A DNA stretch of 64,000 nt, taken from positions 34,701-98,700 of the forward strand of contig JBOEGN010000004.1 of the NCBI GenBank assembly GCA_050633445.1. The letters run 5' to 3'. A program made the translations under genes and the position numbers. Positions 42,186 through 51,387 of the stretch are shown here, piece by piece. Within the stretch, counting starts at the first letter, position 1, and each line of letters opens with the position of its first letter. This DNA comes from Thalassobius sp050633445 (GTDB lineage: Bacteria; Pseudomonadota; Alphaproteobacteria; Rhodobacterales; Rhodobacteraceae). The notes below the pieces were generated by a model. That model did no database searches and was not told the DNA's origin. It was given only the letters and a program-made list of their open reading frames with translations.

Positions 42186-43187
42186 ATGACCAGCTCCCCT
42201 AAACCCGGCGCCCGCAATCTGATCACTGATGTTGCGGGGCTGCGTGTCGGCAATGCGCAGGATGACCATGTAAAAACCGGGGTCAGCGTGCTGGTTGGCG
42301 ACGCGCCCTTTACCGCCGGAGTGCACGTGATGGGCGGCGCGCCTGGCACGCGCGAAACCGATCTGCTGGCCCCGGACAAAACGGTCGAGCAGGTCGACGC
42401 GCTGGTGCTATCTGGCGGGTCTGCCTTTGGGTTGGACGCGCCCTCGGGGGTGGCAGATGCCTTGCGGGCGCAAGGGCGCGGGTTCGCCGTGGGCGACCAG
42501 CTGGTCCCCATCGTGCCCGGTGCGATCCTGTTTGATCTGATAAATGGCGGCGATAAAAACTGGCCCGAGAACCCCTATAAGGCGCTCGGCGCTCAGGCAC
42601 TGGCAAATGCGGGCAGGTCGTTTGAGCTTGGCAGCACGGGCGCTGGCACCGGCGCAACCACCGCGAATTTCAAAGGCGGGCTGGGTTCGGCTTCGATCAT
42701 TCTACCATCAGGGCATACCGTGGGGGCGCTGGTCGCGGTGAACGCCCTAGGCTCGGCAACCGTTGGGGACGGCCCCGAGTTCTGGTCCGCCCCGTTCGAG
42801 ATCCACGGAGAATTCGGCGCTCAAGGTGTCGCCCAGACCTATCCCGACACGCATATTCCCGCAACGAAACTGGCCGCGCATGCCAACACCACGATCGGGA
42901 TCGTGGCCACTGATGCCCAACTAAGCCAGGCGCAATGCACGCGCATGGCCACCGCTGCACATGATGGTTTCGCCCGCGGCCTGTTCCCGTCCCATACCCC
43001 CATGGACGGAGACCTGATCTTTGCCGCAGCGACCGGAGCGGTGCCGCTGGGCTTTGTCCCCGCTGACACGCTGTATCTGGGCCACGCTGCCGCCACCGTA
43101 ATGGCCCGCGCCATCGCCCGTGCCGTTTTCCATGCACGCGCAGCACTCAATGACACTCATCCGACATGGGCGGAAACGCACGGATGA
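42186..43187 (+). CDS. P1-family (S58) peptidase, DmpA-like
   Basis: A 333-residue Ntn-type hydrolase of the L-aminopeptidase D-Ala-esterase/amidase family. Landmarks: NLITDVAGLRVGNAQD, GGAPGTRETDLL, LVLSGGSAFGLDAPSGVADAL, STGAGTGATTANFKGGLGSAS and, near residue 238, HANTTIGIVATDAQLSQAQC. In this family the chain cleaves itself before the Thr/Ser at the start of that last motif to expose the nucleophile. ATG 42186 is preceded by AAGGA at 11 bases; a TTG ten codons earlier is weaker. The peptide substrate is unknown. Confidence 0.9.
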   Translation: MTSSPKPGARNLITDVAGLRVGNAQDDHVKTGVSVLVGDAPFTAGVHVMGGAPGTRETDLLAPDKTVEQVDALVLSGGSAFGLDAPSGVADALRAQGRGFAVGDQLVPIVPGAILFDLINGGDKNWPENPYKALGAQALANAGRSFELGSTGAGTGATTANFKGGLGSASIILPSGHTVGALVAVNALGSATVGDGPEFWSAPFEIHGEFGAQGVAQTYPDTHIPATKLAAHANTTIGIVATDAQLSQAQCTRMATAAHDGFARGLFPSHTPMDGDLIFAAATGAVPLGFVPADTLYLGHAAATVMARAIARAVFHARAALNDTHPTWAETHG

Positions 43188-43353
43188 CGCGGCAAAACCT
43201 GTTCTTTTGCACAGGGTTGGTTTACCGGGCCGCGCGCTTTGTGTGACACTTCTTGAAACAACATGAATGGACCAGCCACACTCACGGACGCTGTTTCAGA
43301 CATCGCTGGCAGCCATGGGGACATATGAGCTGTCAGCGATGTCGACTCCCCGG

Positions 43354-44160
43354 TCAACCATCCAAGAGCAAGCGGCTCAGCATCCGGCTGCCGTCCTGCC
43401 TCAACCCCTCAATCACGTCAAAATGATGGGTTCCCGGAACAATAACGCACTCGGTTTCCCAGGCTTCGGCAAGGGCGGTCGCTTGTTCCAGAAATACTGG
43501 GCGTTCCTCGGCGCCGACCCAGACAGAAATGTCGATATGCGGCAGAGGTTGCATCAGAACCGGGCTTTCCGCCTCGGCCGCTGCCAGATCCAGCTTGAAC
43601 TCTTGATTCATCGAGGTCTGCATCAACGGCCGTAAATCCGCGACCGGAGAGATCGGCATCACCCGCTCGATCCGCCGCGCAACGGTGTCCGGCAACACGC
43701 CCGGCACGCACATCCGCGCCACCAGATGGCCGCCCGCAGAATGACCGGCCAACACAATCGGGCCCGCCACCATATCAGCTGCAACCGGGATCATATGCGC
43801 GATCTGCCGTGTGATATCCGCAATCCCGACACTAGGACACAAATCATAAGACGGCATCGCTACCGCCCAGCCAGCGCTGACGGCTCCGGCGGCAAAGGCA
43901 GACCAAACTGATTTGTCCGTTCGCACCCAATAGCCGCCATGCACGAACACCAGCAACCCTTTGGCCGCACCCTCGGGCTGGTACAAATCGAATCGCTGAC
44001 GAGGCGTGTCGCCATAAGGCAAATCCAGCTGGGCCAGGCCCTGCTCGGTCATGCCTTCGCGAAACCCGGCGGCTTGGGCCACCCAGCGCGGACCAAAGCT
44101 GTCCGCATCGGGGATATGCGCCGCGTTGGCATAAGCGTGGTCCAAATTGTCTTGCTTCAT
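43354..44160 (-). CDS. Alpha/beta hydrolase, arylformamidase-like
   Basis: A 268-residue serine hydrolase. The oxyanion motif FVHGGYWVRTDKS is the HGGYW form found in kynurenine formamidases. The nucleophile elbow is LAGHSAGGHL, the Asp region lies near DISVWVGAEERPVF, and the catalytic histidine is in VPGTHHFDVIEGL. No signal peptide. Kynurenine formamidase activity is a reasonable first guess, but no other kynurenine gene is nearby, so another amide or ester is possible. Confidence 0.85.
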   Translation of the reverse strand: MKQDNLDHAYANAAHIPDADSFGPRWVAQAAGFREGMTEQGLAQLDLPYGDTPRQRFDLYQPEGAAKGLLVFVHGGYWVRTDKSVWSAFAAGAVSAGWAVAMPSYDLCPSVGIADITRQIAHMIPVAADMVAGPIVLAGHSAGGHLVARMCVPGVLPDTVARRIERVMPISPVADLRPLMQTSMNQEFKLDLAAAEAESPVLMQPLPHIDISVWVGAEERPVFLEQATALAEAWETECVIVPGTHHFDVIEGLRQDGSRMLSRLLLDG

Positions 44161-44253
44161 TTTGCTTAACTTGTTAAGTTTAATTCAATCACTCTCTGGA
44201 CAAGCTTAACGGCAAGTGATTTGCCTGTGCCAGAGGAAAAGGAAGGGGACCCA

Positions 44254-45735
44254 ATGCTGGATACGAAAACCGATCTGCGATCGCTGCTGAACGATCCCAG
44301 CCTTCTGACCGAGCAATCCTATGCCGGCGGCGCGTGGATAGACGGAGAAGGCGGCGCGACGTTTGCCGTCACCAACCCAGCGCGTGGGGACGTGATCGCC
44401 AATGTCGCTGATCTGACCCGCGCTCAGGTCTCTGATGCCATCGCCGCGGCGGAAAAAGCCCAGAAAGAGTGGGCCAGCTGGACCGGCAAAGAGCGTGCCG
44501 CTGTGATGCGCCGCTGGTTCACGCTGATGATGGAAAACCAAGACGATCTGGGCACCATCCTGACTGCTGAACAGGGCAAACCCCTGGCCGAAGCGAGGGG
44601 CGAGATTGCCTATGGCGCCAGCTTCATCGAATTTTTTGGTGAAGAGGCCAAGCGCATTTATGGCGAGACCATCCCCGGCCATCAGCGCGACAAACGCATC
44701 ACTGTGATTAAGCAGCCCATTGGTGTTGCCGCCTCGATCACGCCGTGGAACTTCCCCAATGCGATGATCACACGCAAGGCCGGGCCGGCACTGGCGGCAG
44801 GGTGTGCCTTTGTTGCGCGACCCGCCGCTGAAACTCCGCTTTCTGCCATCGTTTTGGCTGTGTTGGCGGAACGCGCGGGCATCCCCAAGGGCGTTTTCAC
44901 AGTCGTGACCTCGTCTCGGTCATCCGAGATCGGCAAGGAATTCTGCGAGAACCCCATCGTGCGCAAAATCACCTTTACAGGCTCGACCGAGGTGGGCCGT
45001 ATTCTGCTGCGCCAAGCCGCCGATCAGGTGATGAAATGCTCGATGGAGCTGGGTGGCAACGCGCCTTTCATCGTATTCGATGACGCAGATCTGGACGCCG
45101 CCGTCGAAGGCGCGATCATGTGTAAATTCCGCAACAATGGCCAAACCTGCGTCTGCGCCAACCGCATCTACGTGCAAGAGGGTGTCTATGACGCCTTCGC
45201 CGCCAAACTGACAGACGCCGTGGCCAAGATGACGGTTGGCGATGGCCTGAAAGACGGCACCGATTTGGGCCCGCTCATCACCTCGGACGCGATTGCCAAA
45301 GTGCAGGAACACGTGGCCGACGCGACCTCGAAAGGGGCCGAGGTCATCCTGGGTGGCGGAGACCCGGTGCAGGGTCCGGGGTTTTTCTTGCCGCCGACCA
45401 TTGTCACTGGGGCGACCCAGGACATGGCCGTCGCGACCGAAGAAACCTTTGGTCCGCTGGCCCCTCTGTTCAAATTCAAGGACGAGGATCACGTAATCCA
45501 AATGGCCAATGACACGATCTTTGGTCTGGCGTCGTATTTCTATGCCAACGACCTGAGCCGGGTCTACAAGGTGGCCGAGGCATTGGAATATGGCATCGTT
45601 GGCGTGAATACCGGCCTGATCTCGACCGAAGTCGCGCCCTTTGGCGGTGTCAAACAATCTGGTCTTGGCCGCGAAGGCAGCCACCACGGAATCGAAGATT
45701 ATCTGGAGATGAAATACATCTGTATGTCGGTCTGA
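44254..45735 (+). CDS. gabD: NAD(P)-dependent succinate-semialdehyde dehydrogenase
   Basis: A 493-residue aldehyde dehydrogenase of the GabD clade, oxidising succinate semialdehyde to succinate. Seen: SITPWNFPNAMITRKAGPALAAGCAFVARPA, GSTEVGRILL, the general base in CSMELGGNAPFIV, and the nucleophile in FRNNGQTCVCANRIYV, where a second Cys two residues on matches the redox-sensitive pair known in SSADH. EETFGPLAPLF and the C-terminal SGLGREGSHHGIEDYLEMKY are typical. GGAAGGGG precedes ATG 44254. GABA transaminase is not adjacent. Confidence 0.9.
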   Translation: MLDTKTDLRSLLNDPSLLTEQSYAGGAWIDGEGGATFAVTNPARGDVIANVADLTRAQVSDAIAAAEKAQKEWASWTGKERAAVMRRWFTLMMENQDDLGTILTAEQGKPLAEARGEIAYGASFIEFFGEEAKRIYGETIPGHQRDKRITVIKQPIGVAASITPWNFPNAMITRKAGPALAAGCAFVARPAAETPLSAIVLAVLAERAGIPKGVFTVVTSSRSSEIGKEFCENPIVRKITFTGSTEVGRILLRQAADQVMKCSMELGGNAPFIVFDDADLDAAVEGAIMCKFRNNGQTCVCANRIYVQEGVYDAFAAKLTDAVAKMTVGDGLKDGTDLGPLITSDAIAKVQEHVADATSKGAEVILGGGDPVQGPGFFLPPTIVTGATQDMAVATEETFGPLAPLFKFKDEDHVIQMANDTIFGLASYFYANDLSRVYKVAEALEYGIVGVNTGLISTEVAPFGGVKQSGLGREGSHHGIEDYLEMKYICMSV

Positions 45736-45743
45736 CCCCTAAA

Positions 45744-46151
45744 TTAGCCCTCTGGCGGGTTTCGCATCGCTTCGATTACCCGCCGAACGGCTGTTTGCCA
45801 GGCTGTCAAAACTTCGACCGGAACTTTGCCTGTCATCGTTGATGTGATCGCGTTGTGCAGCGCCGCCTCACCAGCCTCGAATTGCTGTGCGGTTAAGCCC
45901 AACCCGGCATGACTGCGCGCCAGCCGGTACAAGATATCCTGCACCGTCTCTGGCTTGAAACTCGCCTTGGCCAGTGTCGTCAGAACCGTTGCCAGCATCT
46001 CGCGTTGCGTCCCCATGTTATCCCCGAACATTTCGCGCGTTTCTGGGGCGTCCCGAAACAGGTCCTGATAAAATTTACGCGTGATCTCCCCTTTGTGCTG
46101 AAACATCACCGGAAAACTTTGGCGCATATGTTCAAGGTTTTGCAGGTCCAC
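45744..46151 (-). CDS. Single-domain globin, flavohaemoglobin-like
   Basis: A 135-residue haem protein. B10 tyrosine Tyr28 (KFYQDLF), CD1 phenylalanine Phe42 (EMFGDN), E7 glutamine Gln49 (GTQREML) and proximal His81 (LARSHAGLG) form the pocket seen in flavohaemoglobins, but the FAD/NAD reductase domain is absent. NO or O2 chemistry with an external reductase is expected (inference). Start is GTG 46151 with GGAG six bases upstream. The gene is convergent with gabD, only 8 bases apart. Confidence 0.88.
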   Translation of the reverse strand: MDLQNLEHMRQSFPVMFQHKGEITRKFYQDLFRDAPETREMFGDNMGTQREMLATVLTTLAKASFKPETVQDILYRLARSHAGLGLTAQQFEAGEAALHNAITSTMTGKVPVEVLTAWQTAVRRVIEAMRNPPEG

Positions 46152-46236
46152 AAAAAACTCCTAAAAATCCAGCACCAGAAACACCAGTAGCGGGCAAATT
46201 TGCCCATTCCCTCCGATTTACAAAATTGCATCAGAA

Positions 46237-46254
46237 ACGTCACATAAGCGTTAA
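46237..46254 (+). promoter_or_regulatory. Weak candidate Pho-box
   Basis: ACGTCACATAAGCGTTAA, 52 bases upstream of the esterase/phytase-like gene. It matches the two-half-site PhoB consensus at about 10 of 17 informative positions, so chance is not excluded. Confidence 0.2.
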
Positions 46255-46305
46255 CGACAGTGGGCATTGGCACTTTGGACGCTCTTGTCACCAAAGGACA
46301 TCGAT

Positions 46306-48486
46306 ATGATCACTCGCCTTCTGGGTGTGTCGTCGGCCATTGCGCTTAGCGCAGGCCTGGCTCACGCCGACATGAATTTTAACCGCATCGCCTCTTTCCC
46401 CGTCGTGTCGAACATGGCCGCGGGCGAGGACACCAAGCGCGAAAGCAGCCCCGAGATCATCGACGTGACCGCCGATGGCCAGACGCTGGTTTATACCGAC
46501 AGCCCGCTAGAAGCGATCGGCTTTGTCGACATCACCGACGCCGCAAGTCCCAAGCCGCTGGGCAACATGGATGTCGGCGGCGAGCCGACCTCGGTGGCCG
46601 TGCTGGGCAACACCGCTTTTGTCGGCGTGAACACCTCGGAAAGCTATGTGGCTCCTTCGGGCAAGGTGATCTCGGTTGATGTGGCCAGCAAGACCGAAAC
46701 CGGCGCTTGTGATCTGGGCGGTCAGCCCGACAGTGTTGCCAAGGCCCCCGATGGCTCGTTCATCGCTATCGCCATCGAAAACGAGCGTGACGAAGACCTG
46801 AACGACGGCATCATCCCGCAGATGCCCGCTGGCACCCTGGCGCTGGTTGACCTGAAAGACGGCGCTCTGGCCTGTGACACCCTGCGTTTTGCGGACCTGA
46901 CCGGTCTGGCCGACGTTGCCGGGTCCGACCCCGAGCCTGAATACGTTTCGATCAACGCCCTGGGCGAGATCGTCGTGACCATGCAGGAAAACAACCACCT
47001 GGCCATCGTGTCGAAAGACGGCGAAGTGCTGAACCACTTCTCGGCTGGCAGCGTGGATCTGGAAGGCATCGACGCCACCGACGAACGCGGTGCCCTGATC
47101 TTTACCGAGTCGCAAAAAGGCCGCCTGCGCGAGCCTGACGCCGTGACCTGGATCAGCGATGACATGTTCGCCACCGCTAACGAAGGTGACTACGAGGGCG
47201 GCTCGCGCGGCTGGACCATCTTCAACAAGGACGGCACCGTTGTTTACGAAAACGGCACCGACTTTGAAAAAGCGATCATCCAGATCGGCCACTATCCGGA
47301 CAAACGCTCGGACAGCAAAGGCGTTGAGCCCGAGTCGGTCACCTTTGGCGTGTTCGGCGACACGCCTTATGTGTTCGTGGGTGCCGAGCGTGCCTCGGTC
47401 GTCGGTGTCTATGACGTCACCAACCCCGCCGCGCCGGTGCTGAAACAGCTGCTGCCCTCGGGCGTTGGCCCCGAAGGCTATGCCGTGATCCCCAGCCGTA
47501 ACCTGCTGATCTCGGCCAATGAAAAAGACCTGATCGAAGACAAAGGCGCTCGCGCCCACGTCATGCTGTTCGAAATGCAGGACGCGCCCGCCGCCTATCC
47601 GCATCTGACCAGCAAAGGTATGGATGAGCTGATCGGTTGGGGTGCCATCTCGGGCATGGTTGCCGACAAGGACGGGATCGTCTGGGCGGTGAACGACAGC
47701 TTCTACGGCTTCCAGCCTTCGATCTTCAAGATCGACACCAAGACCAAACCTGCCACCATCGTTGACGTCATCCGCATCGAGCGCACCTCTGGCCCGGCTC
47801 AGAAGCTTGATCTGGAAGGCATCACTCTGGACGGTAAGGGCGGCTTCTACGTCGCATCCGAAGGCCGCACCGAGCGTCTGATCCCTCATGCGATCTACCA
47901 CGTGAATGCCAAGGGCAAGATCAAGAACCTGAAGGGTGAAATCGGCATCCCCGCCGAGCTGGCCGCCGTTGAAAAACGCTTTGGTTTCGAAGGCATCACC
48001 AAGATCGGTGACACCCTGTGGATGGCCGTTCAGCGTGAATGGAAGGACGATCCCAAGAACCACGTCAAACTGGTTGCCTATAACCTGAAGACCAAGGAAT
48101 GGGGCGCTGTTCTGTACGAAAAGGCTGCGCCTGCCACCGGTTGGGTTGGCCTGTCGGAAATCACCGCCCATGGCGATCATGTCTATGTCATCGAGCGTGA
48201 CAACCAGCATGACCACCGCGCCGTGACCAAAAAGGTCTACCGCATCCCCGCCGCCGAAATGGTTCCTGCCCCGCTGGGTGGCGATCTGCCGGTGGTCTCC
48301 AAAGAGCTGGTCCGCGACCTGCTGCCCGACCTGAAATCGACCGGCGGCTACGTGCTGGACAAGGTCGAAGGTCTGGCGATCATGGAAGACGGCACTGCCT
48401 TCGTGTCCACCGACAATGACGGCGTTGATGACCACTCGGGCGAGACCATGTTCTTCTCGATCGGTAAGGTCGGCGCTGCGTTCTAA
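46306..48486 (+). CDS. Secreted beta-propeller protein with esterase-like/phytase-like domain
   Basis: A 726-residue exported protein with signal peptide MITRLLGVSSAIALSAGLAHA. Residues 30-430 form a propeller with LVIVD-type repeats (DVGGEPTSVAVLGNTAFVGV, then DLGGQPDSVAKAPDGSFIAI). Residues 440-726 match the phytase-like esterase domain (GWGAISGMVADKDGIVWAVN, DLEGITLDGKGGFYVASEGR, FEGITKIGDTLWMAVQ and VEGLAIMEDGTAFVSTDNDG). Many Asp/Glu residues suggest Ca binding. Strongly biased, almost all-optimal codons suggest high expression. The substrate is unknown; phosphate ester scavenging is possible. Confidence 0.85.
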   Translation: MITRLLGVSSAIALSAGLAHADMNFNRIASFPVVSNMAAGEDTKRESSPEIIDVTADGQTLVYTDSPLEAIGFVDITDAASPKPLGNMDVGGEPTSVAVLGNTAFVGVNTSESYVAPSGKVISVDVASKTETGACDLGGQPDSVAKAPDGSFIAIAIENERDEDLNDGIIPQMPAGTLALVDLKDGALACDTLRFADLTGLADVAGSDPEPEYVSINALGEIVVTMQENNHLAIVSKDGEVLNHFSAGSVDLEGIDATDERGALIFTESQKGRLREPDAVTWISDDMFATANEGDYEGGSRGWTIFNKDGTVVYENGTDFEKAIIQIGHYPDKRSDSKGVEPESVTFGVFGDTPYVFVGAERASVVGVYDVTNPAAPVLKQLLPSGVGPEGYAVIPSRNLLISANEKDLIEDKGARAHVMLFEMQDAPAAYPHLTSKGMDELIGWGAISGMVADKDGIVWAVNDSFYGFQPSIFKIDTKTKPATIVDVIRIERTSGPAQKLDLEGITLDGKGGFYVASEGRTERLIPHAIYHVNAKGKIKNLKGEIGIPAELAAVEKRFGFEGITKIGDTLWMAVQREWKDDPKNHVKLVAYNLKTKEWGAVLYEKAAPATGWVGLSEITAHGDHVYVIERDNQHDHRAVTKKVYRIPAAEMVPAPLGGDLPVVSKELVRDLLPDLKSTGGYVLDKVEGLAIMEDGTAFVSTDNDGVDDHSGETMFFSIGKVGAAF

Positions 48487-48509
48487 GCGCAGTCTTTCAC
48501 GAAAATCAG

Positions 48510-48541
48510 CCGCGCGTCCCCACCGGGTCGCGCGGTTTTTC
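48510..48541 (+). terminator. Rho-independent terminator
   Basis: CCGCGCG (48510-48516) pairs with CGCGCGG (48529-48535), followed by a T-run ending at the stop codon of the convergent aminotransferase gene. It is placed right after the propeller protein gene. Confidence 0.88.
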
Positions 48542-49752
48542 TATGCCCGCAGCGCGCCCGTCAGAACCCGCCCCAATCGGGCAATGCCTTCGTCGATCTG
48601 CTGCTGCGAGGGGCTGGAGAAGTTCAGACGCAGCGAGTTTTGCCCCGATCCATCCGCAAAGAACGCCCCTCCCGGCACAAACGCCACTTTCTCGGACTTC
48701 AGCGCATCCGCCAGCAGCTGCGCGCCGTCCATCCCCTTGGGCAGGGTCAGCCAGACGAACATGCCGCCCTCGGGTCGGGTCCATTCGACTCCCTTGGGCA
48801 TGTGCTGCTCTAACGCAGCCAGCATCCGGTCGCGACGTGCCCGGTACGAGGCCCGGATGCGCTCTAGATGTCCTTCGAAATCACCATTCGCGACCTGTGC
48901 AATTGCGATCTGGTTCAGCGTCGGCGTATGCAGATCCCCGGCCTGTTTCAGCAGGACCATCTGATCAATCACCGGCTTGGCCGCGCAAACCCAACCAATC
49001 CGCAGCCCCGGCGACAGGGTCTTGGAAAACGAGCCGCAATAGATCGTCCGGCAAGCGTCGATATCGCCCGTGCGCGCGCATTCCAACGCAAGGATCGGCG
49101 GGATCGCCGCCCCGTCATAGCGCAACGATTGATAGGCCGCGTCCTCGATCACCGCGCAGTCCATGGCGGCGGCCATATCCAACACGTTTTCCCGCTCGGG
49201 CCGGGTCAGGGTCACCCCGGTGGGGTTCGCGAAGTCCACCGACAGATAGGCGAACTTCACACGTCCCGGCGCGGCCGCCTGAACGAAATCCTGGGCCGAG
49301 CGGTTTCCGCCAGGCTGCAACCGGTCAAACCGCGGCTCATAGGCATTGAACGCCCCAAGCGCGCCCAGATAGGTGGGCCACCCGACCAAGGCCGTATCCC
49401 CCGGCGACAGGAACAGCTTGCCCAGATAGTCCAGCGCCTGCTGCGACCCGCTGGTGATCAGGATATTATCGGCGCTGCACGGCACGCCCAGCCGCGCCAT
49501 TTCCCCGGCAATCCAATCGCGCAGAGGCGGATGCCCCTCGGAGGTGGAGTATTGCAGGCTGGCGGCGTGATTGCCGTTCGACAGGGCGTTGGCCATGGCG
49601 TCTTGAAACGCCTGAACAGGGAATAGCACCGGATCGGGAATACCACCCGCAAACGAGATGATATCAGGCTGATCCAGCAGCTTCAGCAGCTCGCGGATTT
49701 CCGAGGCCTTCATCCCCTGAATACGACTGGCGAAAATATCTGACAAGTTCAT
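48541..49752 (-). CDS. PLP-dependent aminotransferase (2-aminoadipate aminotransferase type)
   Basis: A 403-residue fold-type I aminotransferase of the MocR-catalytic/LysN subgroup, without a DNA-binding domain. Motifs: ISFAGGIPDPVLFPVQAF, LQYSTSEGHPPLRDWIA, ITSGSQQALDYLGKLFL, VDFANPTGVTLT, the PLP lysine in YCGSFSKTLSPGLRIGWV, and LRLNFSSPS near the C-terminus. AGGAG sits 6 bases before ATG 49752. The substrate (2-aminoadipate, aromatic or branched amino acids) cannot be told from sequence. Its TAG stop overlaps the T-run of the neighbouring terminator. Confidence 0.88.
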   Translation of the reverse strand: MNLSDIFASRIQGMKASEIRELLKLLDQPDIISFAGGIPDPVLFPVQAFQDAMANALSNGNHAASLQYSTSEGHPPLRDWIAGEMARLGVPCSADNILITSGSQQALDYLGKLFLSPGDTALVGWPTYLGALGAFNAYEPRFDRLQPGGNRSAQDFVQAAAPGRVKFAYLSVDFANPTGVTLTRPERENVLDMAAAMDCAVIEDAAYQSLRYDGAAIPPILALECARTGDIDACRTIYCGSFSKTLSPGLRIGWVCAAKPVIDQMVLLKQAGDLHTPTLNQIAIAQVANGDFEGHLERIRASYRARRDRMLAALEQHMPKGVEWTRPEGGMFVWLTLPKGMDGAQLLADALKSEKVAFVPGGAFFADGSGQNSLRLNFSSPSQQQIDEGIARLGRVLTGALRA

Positions 49753-49836
49753 AACCGACTCCTGCAACTTTGTTGCGCAACATCCCCGAGTCTGGAAACT
49801 AAGTCAATATAGCTGACATAATTCGTGATCAGCACG

Positions 49837-49868
49837 AAAAAGCCCGCCTTGCGCAGGGCAAGACGGGC
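49837..49868 (-). terminator. Rho-independent terminator of the small heat-shock gene
   Basis: On the minus strand, GCCCGTCTTGCC pairs with GCAAGGCGGGC (one mismatch), followed by five T. It lies 24 bases past the Hsp20 stop. Confidence 0.85.
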
Positions 49869-49892
49869 CACATAATCAGATTTTCGCGGGGA

Positions 49893-50360
49893 TTAGTTCA
49901 CCGCTTTGGCGTCCACAACGTCCTTTTGGGCGGAAGCACCAGTAGCAATCTCGATCTGACGAGGTTTCAGCGCCTCGGGCATTTCGCGCACCAGGTCGAT
50001 ATGCAGCATACCGTCCGCATGGGCCGCGCCGGTGACTTTCACGTGGTCGGCAAGGGTGAACCGACGCTCGAACGCGCGGGTGGCGATTCCACGATGCAGA
50101 TAGGTGCGCACATCGGGTTCATCCGCTTTGCGGGCTGCGACGATCAACGCATTTTCCTTCACCTCGACAGACAGATCATCCGCAGAAAATCCGGCCGCTG
50201 CGATCGAAATTCGATAGGCGTTCTCGTCTGTTTTCTCAATGTTATAAGGGGGATAGCTGGGCTGCGCCACGTCATTGGTGAACACACGGTCCATCATGTC
50301 AGCAAGTTGGTCAAAGCCAACGGTGGCACGGTGCAGGGGGGCAAGGTCAAAGCTACGCAT
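49893..50360 (-). CDS. Small heat-shock protein (Hsp20/alpha-crystallin, IbpA-like)
   Basis: A 155-residue holdase chaperone. The N-terminus MRSFDLAPLHRATVGFDQLA matches alphaproteobacterial IbpA. The alpha-crystallin domain includes PPYNIEKTDENAYRISIAAAGFSADDLSVE, IATRAFERRFTLADHVKV and ADGMLHIDLVREMPEALKPR. The C-terminal I-x-I motif is present as IEI. ATG 50360 has AGGA seven bases upstream; the frame extends further, but without family sequence. It is expected to be heat induced. Confidence 0.94.
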   Translation of the reverse strand: MRSFDLAPLHRATVGFDQLADMMDRVFTNDVAQPSYPPYNIEKTDENAYRISIAAAGFSADDLSVEVKENALIVAARKADEPDVRTYLHRGIATRAFERRFTLADHVKVTGAAHADGMLHIDLVREMPEALKPRQIEIATGASAQKDVVDAKAVN

Positions 50361-50401
50361 GGGGTGATCCTCTCTTGAGCAATACCAATATGTCGCCTTC
50401 C

Positions 50402-50427
50402 GAAATGGACAGGCAGGGAGTTCAGGG
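50402..50427 (-). promoter_or_regulatory. Possible RpoH-type promoter of the Hsp20 gene
   Basis: Minus strand: CCTGAA, 13 bases, CCATTTC, 42 bases upstream of the start codon. It resembles the sigma-32 pattern CTTGAA ... CCCCATNT loosely. Confidence 0.3.
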
Positions 50428-50491
50428 ACCCGATCTTCGGCGTCCCCGTTCATTTCATCTGGTGGTGCTGATCAGAGGTTTCAAGAGCCTG

Positions 50492-51322
50492 TCACGGTTT
50501 GACGAATTTGGCTCCGCCAACGCTGCGGGTCGTCTGAATGCGGCTGGTCACCGAAACGGCGCCACGGATGCGCGGCATGAAATCCTGCGTGACCCCAACA
50601 TCGCTGGACAGCTGGGTTTTCAACAGCTCGACGGCTCCGTCCAACTGCGCACCCAGCGCTACTTTGGTGCCTTCCAGCTGCGCCTTGGCCGAAATGATCG
50701 AGACGATCTGCGCCTTGCCATTTTCCACGCGGAACACCGGCGCACCGGACGATCCAAAATTCACATCGCAACTAAGGACCAAAACGCCCTTTTGCCGATG
50801 CATCACACCACAGGCTTCTTGGTAAGAGGGCGCCTTGGCCCGCTCTTGTGCATAGCTGACGACGCCGACGCTGTCGCCCCGTTGCAGCCCCCCGCCGGTT
50901 TCAAAGGGCGTGACCGAGGCGGATTGAACAGGCCGCAACAGCTCCAGTATCGCCAGGTCATTGCGCACCCGGTTGGCGGTCACCTGGTCGTCAAATCGAT
51001 AGGACGGATGGATCACCACGCGCCGCACACGGCGATAGGCCTCGGCGCGGCCGTCGCGCAACCCGGCCAAAAACTCGATCTTGCCGAAATCAATGCGTTG
51101 TTGCGTGTCCGGATCGAACAGGCAATGCGCTGCGGTCAGTACCAGGTTCGGCGCGATCAACGATCCGGTGCAAAAGCCCGATCCGCCCAGTTCCAGCCGC
51201 CCGACGGCCTCCCATCCGCGGCTATCATTCATGGTGCTTAGTCGACGCAGCGGAGCATCCTGAGCCCAGGCCCCGGTCACCGTCACACAAAATGCCAATA
51301 TCGCCAGAATCGCTCGTGCCAT
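50492..51322 (-). CDS. Secreted trypsin-like serine protease
   Basis: A 276-residue S1-type protease. The signal peptide MARAILAILAFCVTVTGAWA is followed by a mature chain from Gln21. The catalytic triad is complete: His66 in LTAAHC, Asp122 in NDLAILEL and Ser192 in NFGSSGAPVF, where Ser replaces the usual Asp before the nucleophile (GSSG). Cysteines 51/67 and 171/185 could form disulfides. No pro-peptide or pre-activation loop is recognised. It is downstream of glcF in the same direction, 65 bases away, and is probably separately expressed. Confidence 0.92.
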   Translation of the reverse strand: MARAILAILAFCVTVTGAWAQDAPLRRLSTMNDSRGWEAVGRLELGGSGFCTGSLIAPNLVLTAAHCLFDPDTQQRIDFGKIEFLAGLRDGRAEAYRRVRRVVIHPSYRFDDQVTANRVRNDLAILELLRPVQSASVTPFETGGGLQRGDSVGVVSYAQERAKAPSYQEACGVMHRQKGVLVLSCDVNFGSSGAPVFRVENGKAQIVSIISAKAQLEGTKVALGAQLDGAVELLKTQLSSDVGVTQDFMPRIRGAVSVTSRIQTTRSVGGAKFVKP

Positions 51323-51387
51323 TTGAACCTCTGATAATTCCTCAGGGTCTGGTGATAGCGTGGGGATTTGGCGAAATTACGGCGTTT

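Noticed and set aside
46507..48435. Minus-strand open frame of 642 codons
   Set aside because: Antisense to the strongly codon-biased propeller protein gene. Such bias removes stops from the complementary frame. No recognisable domain and no supporting start.
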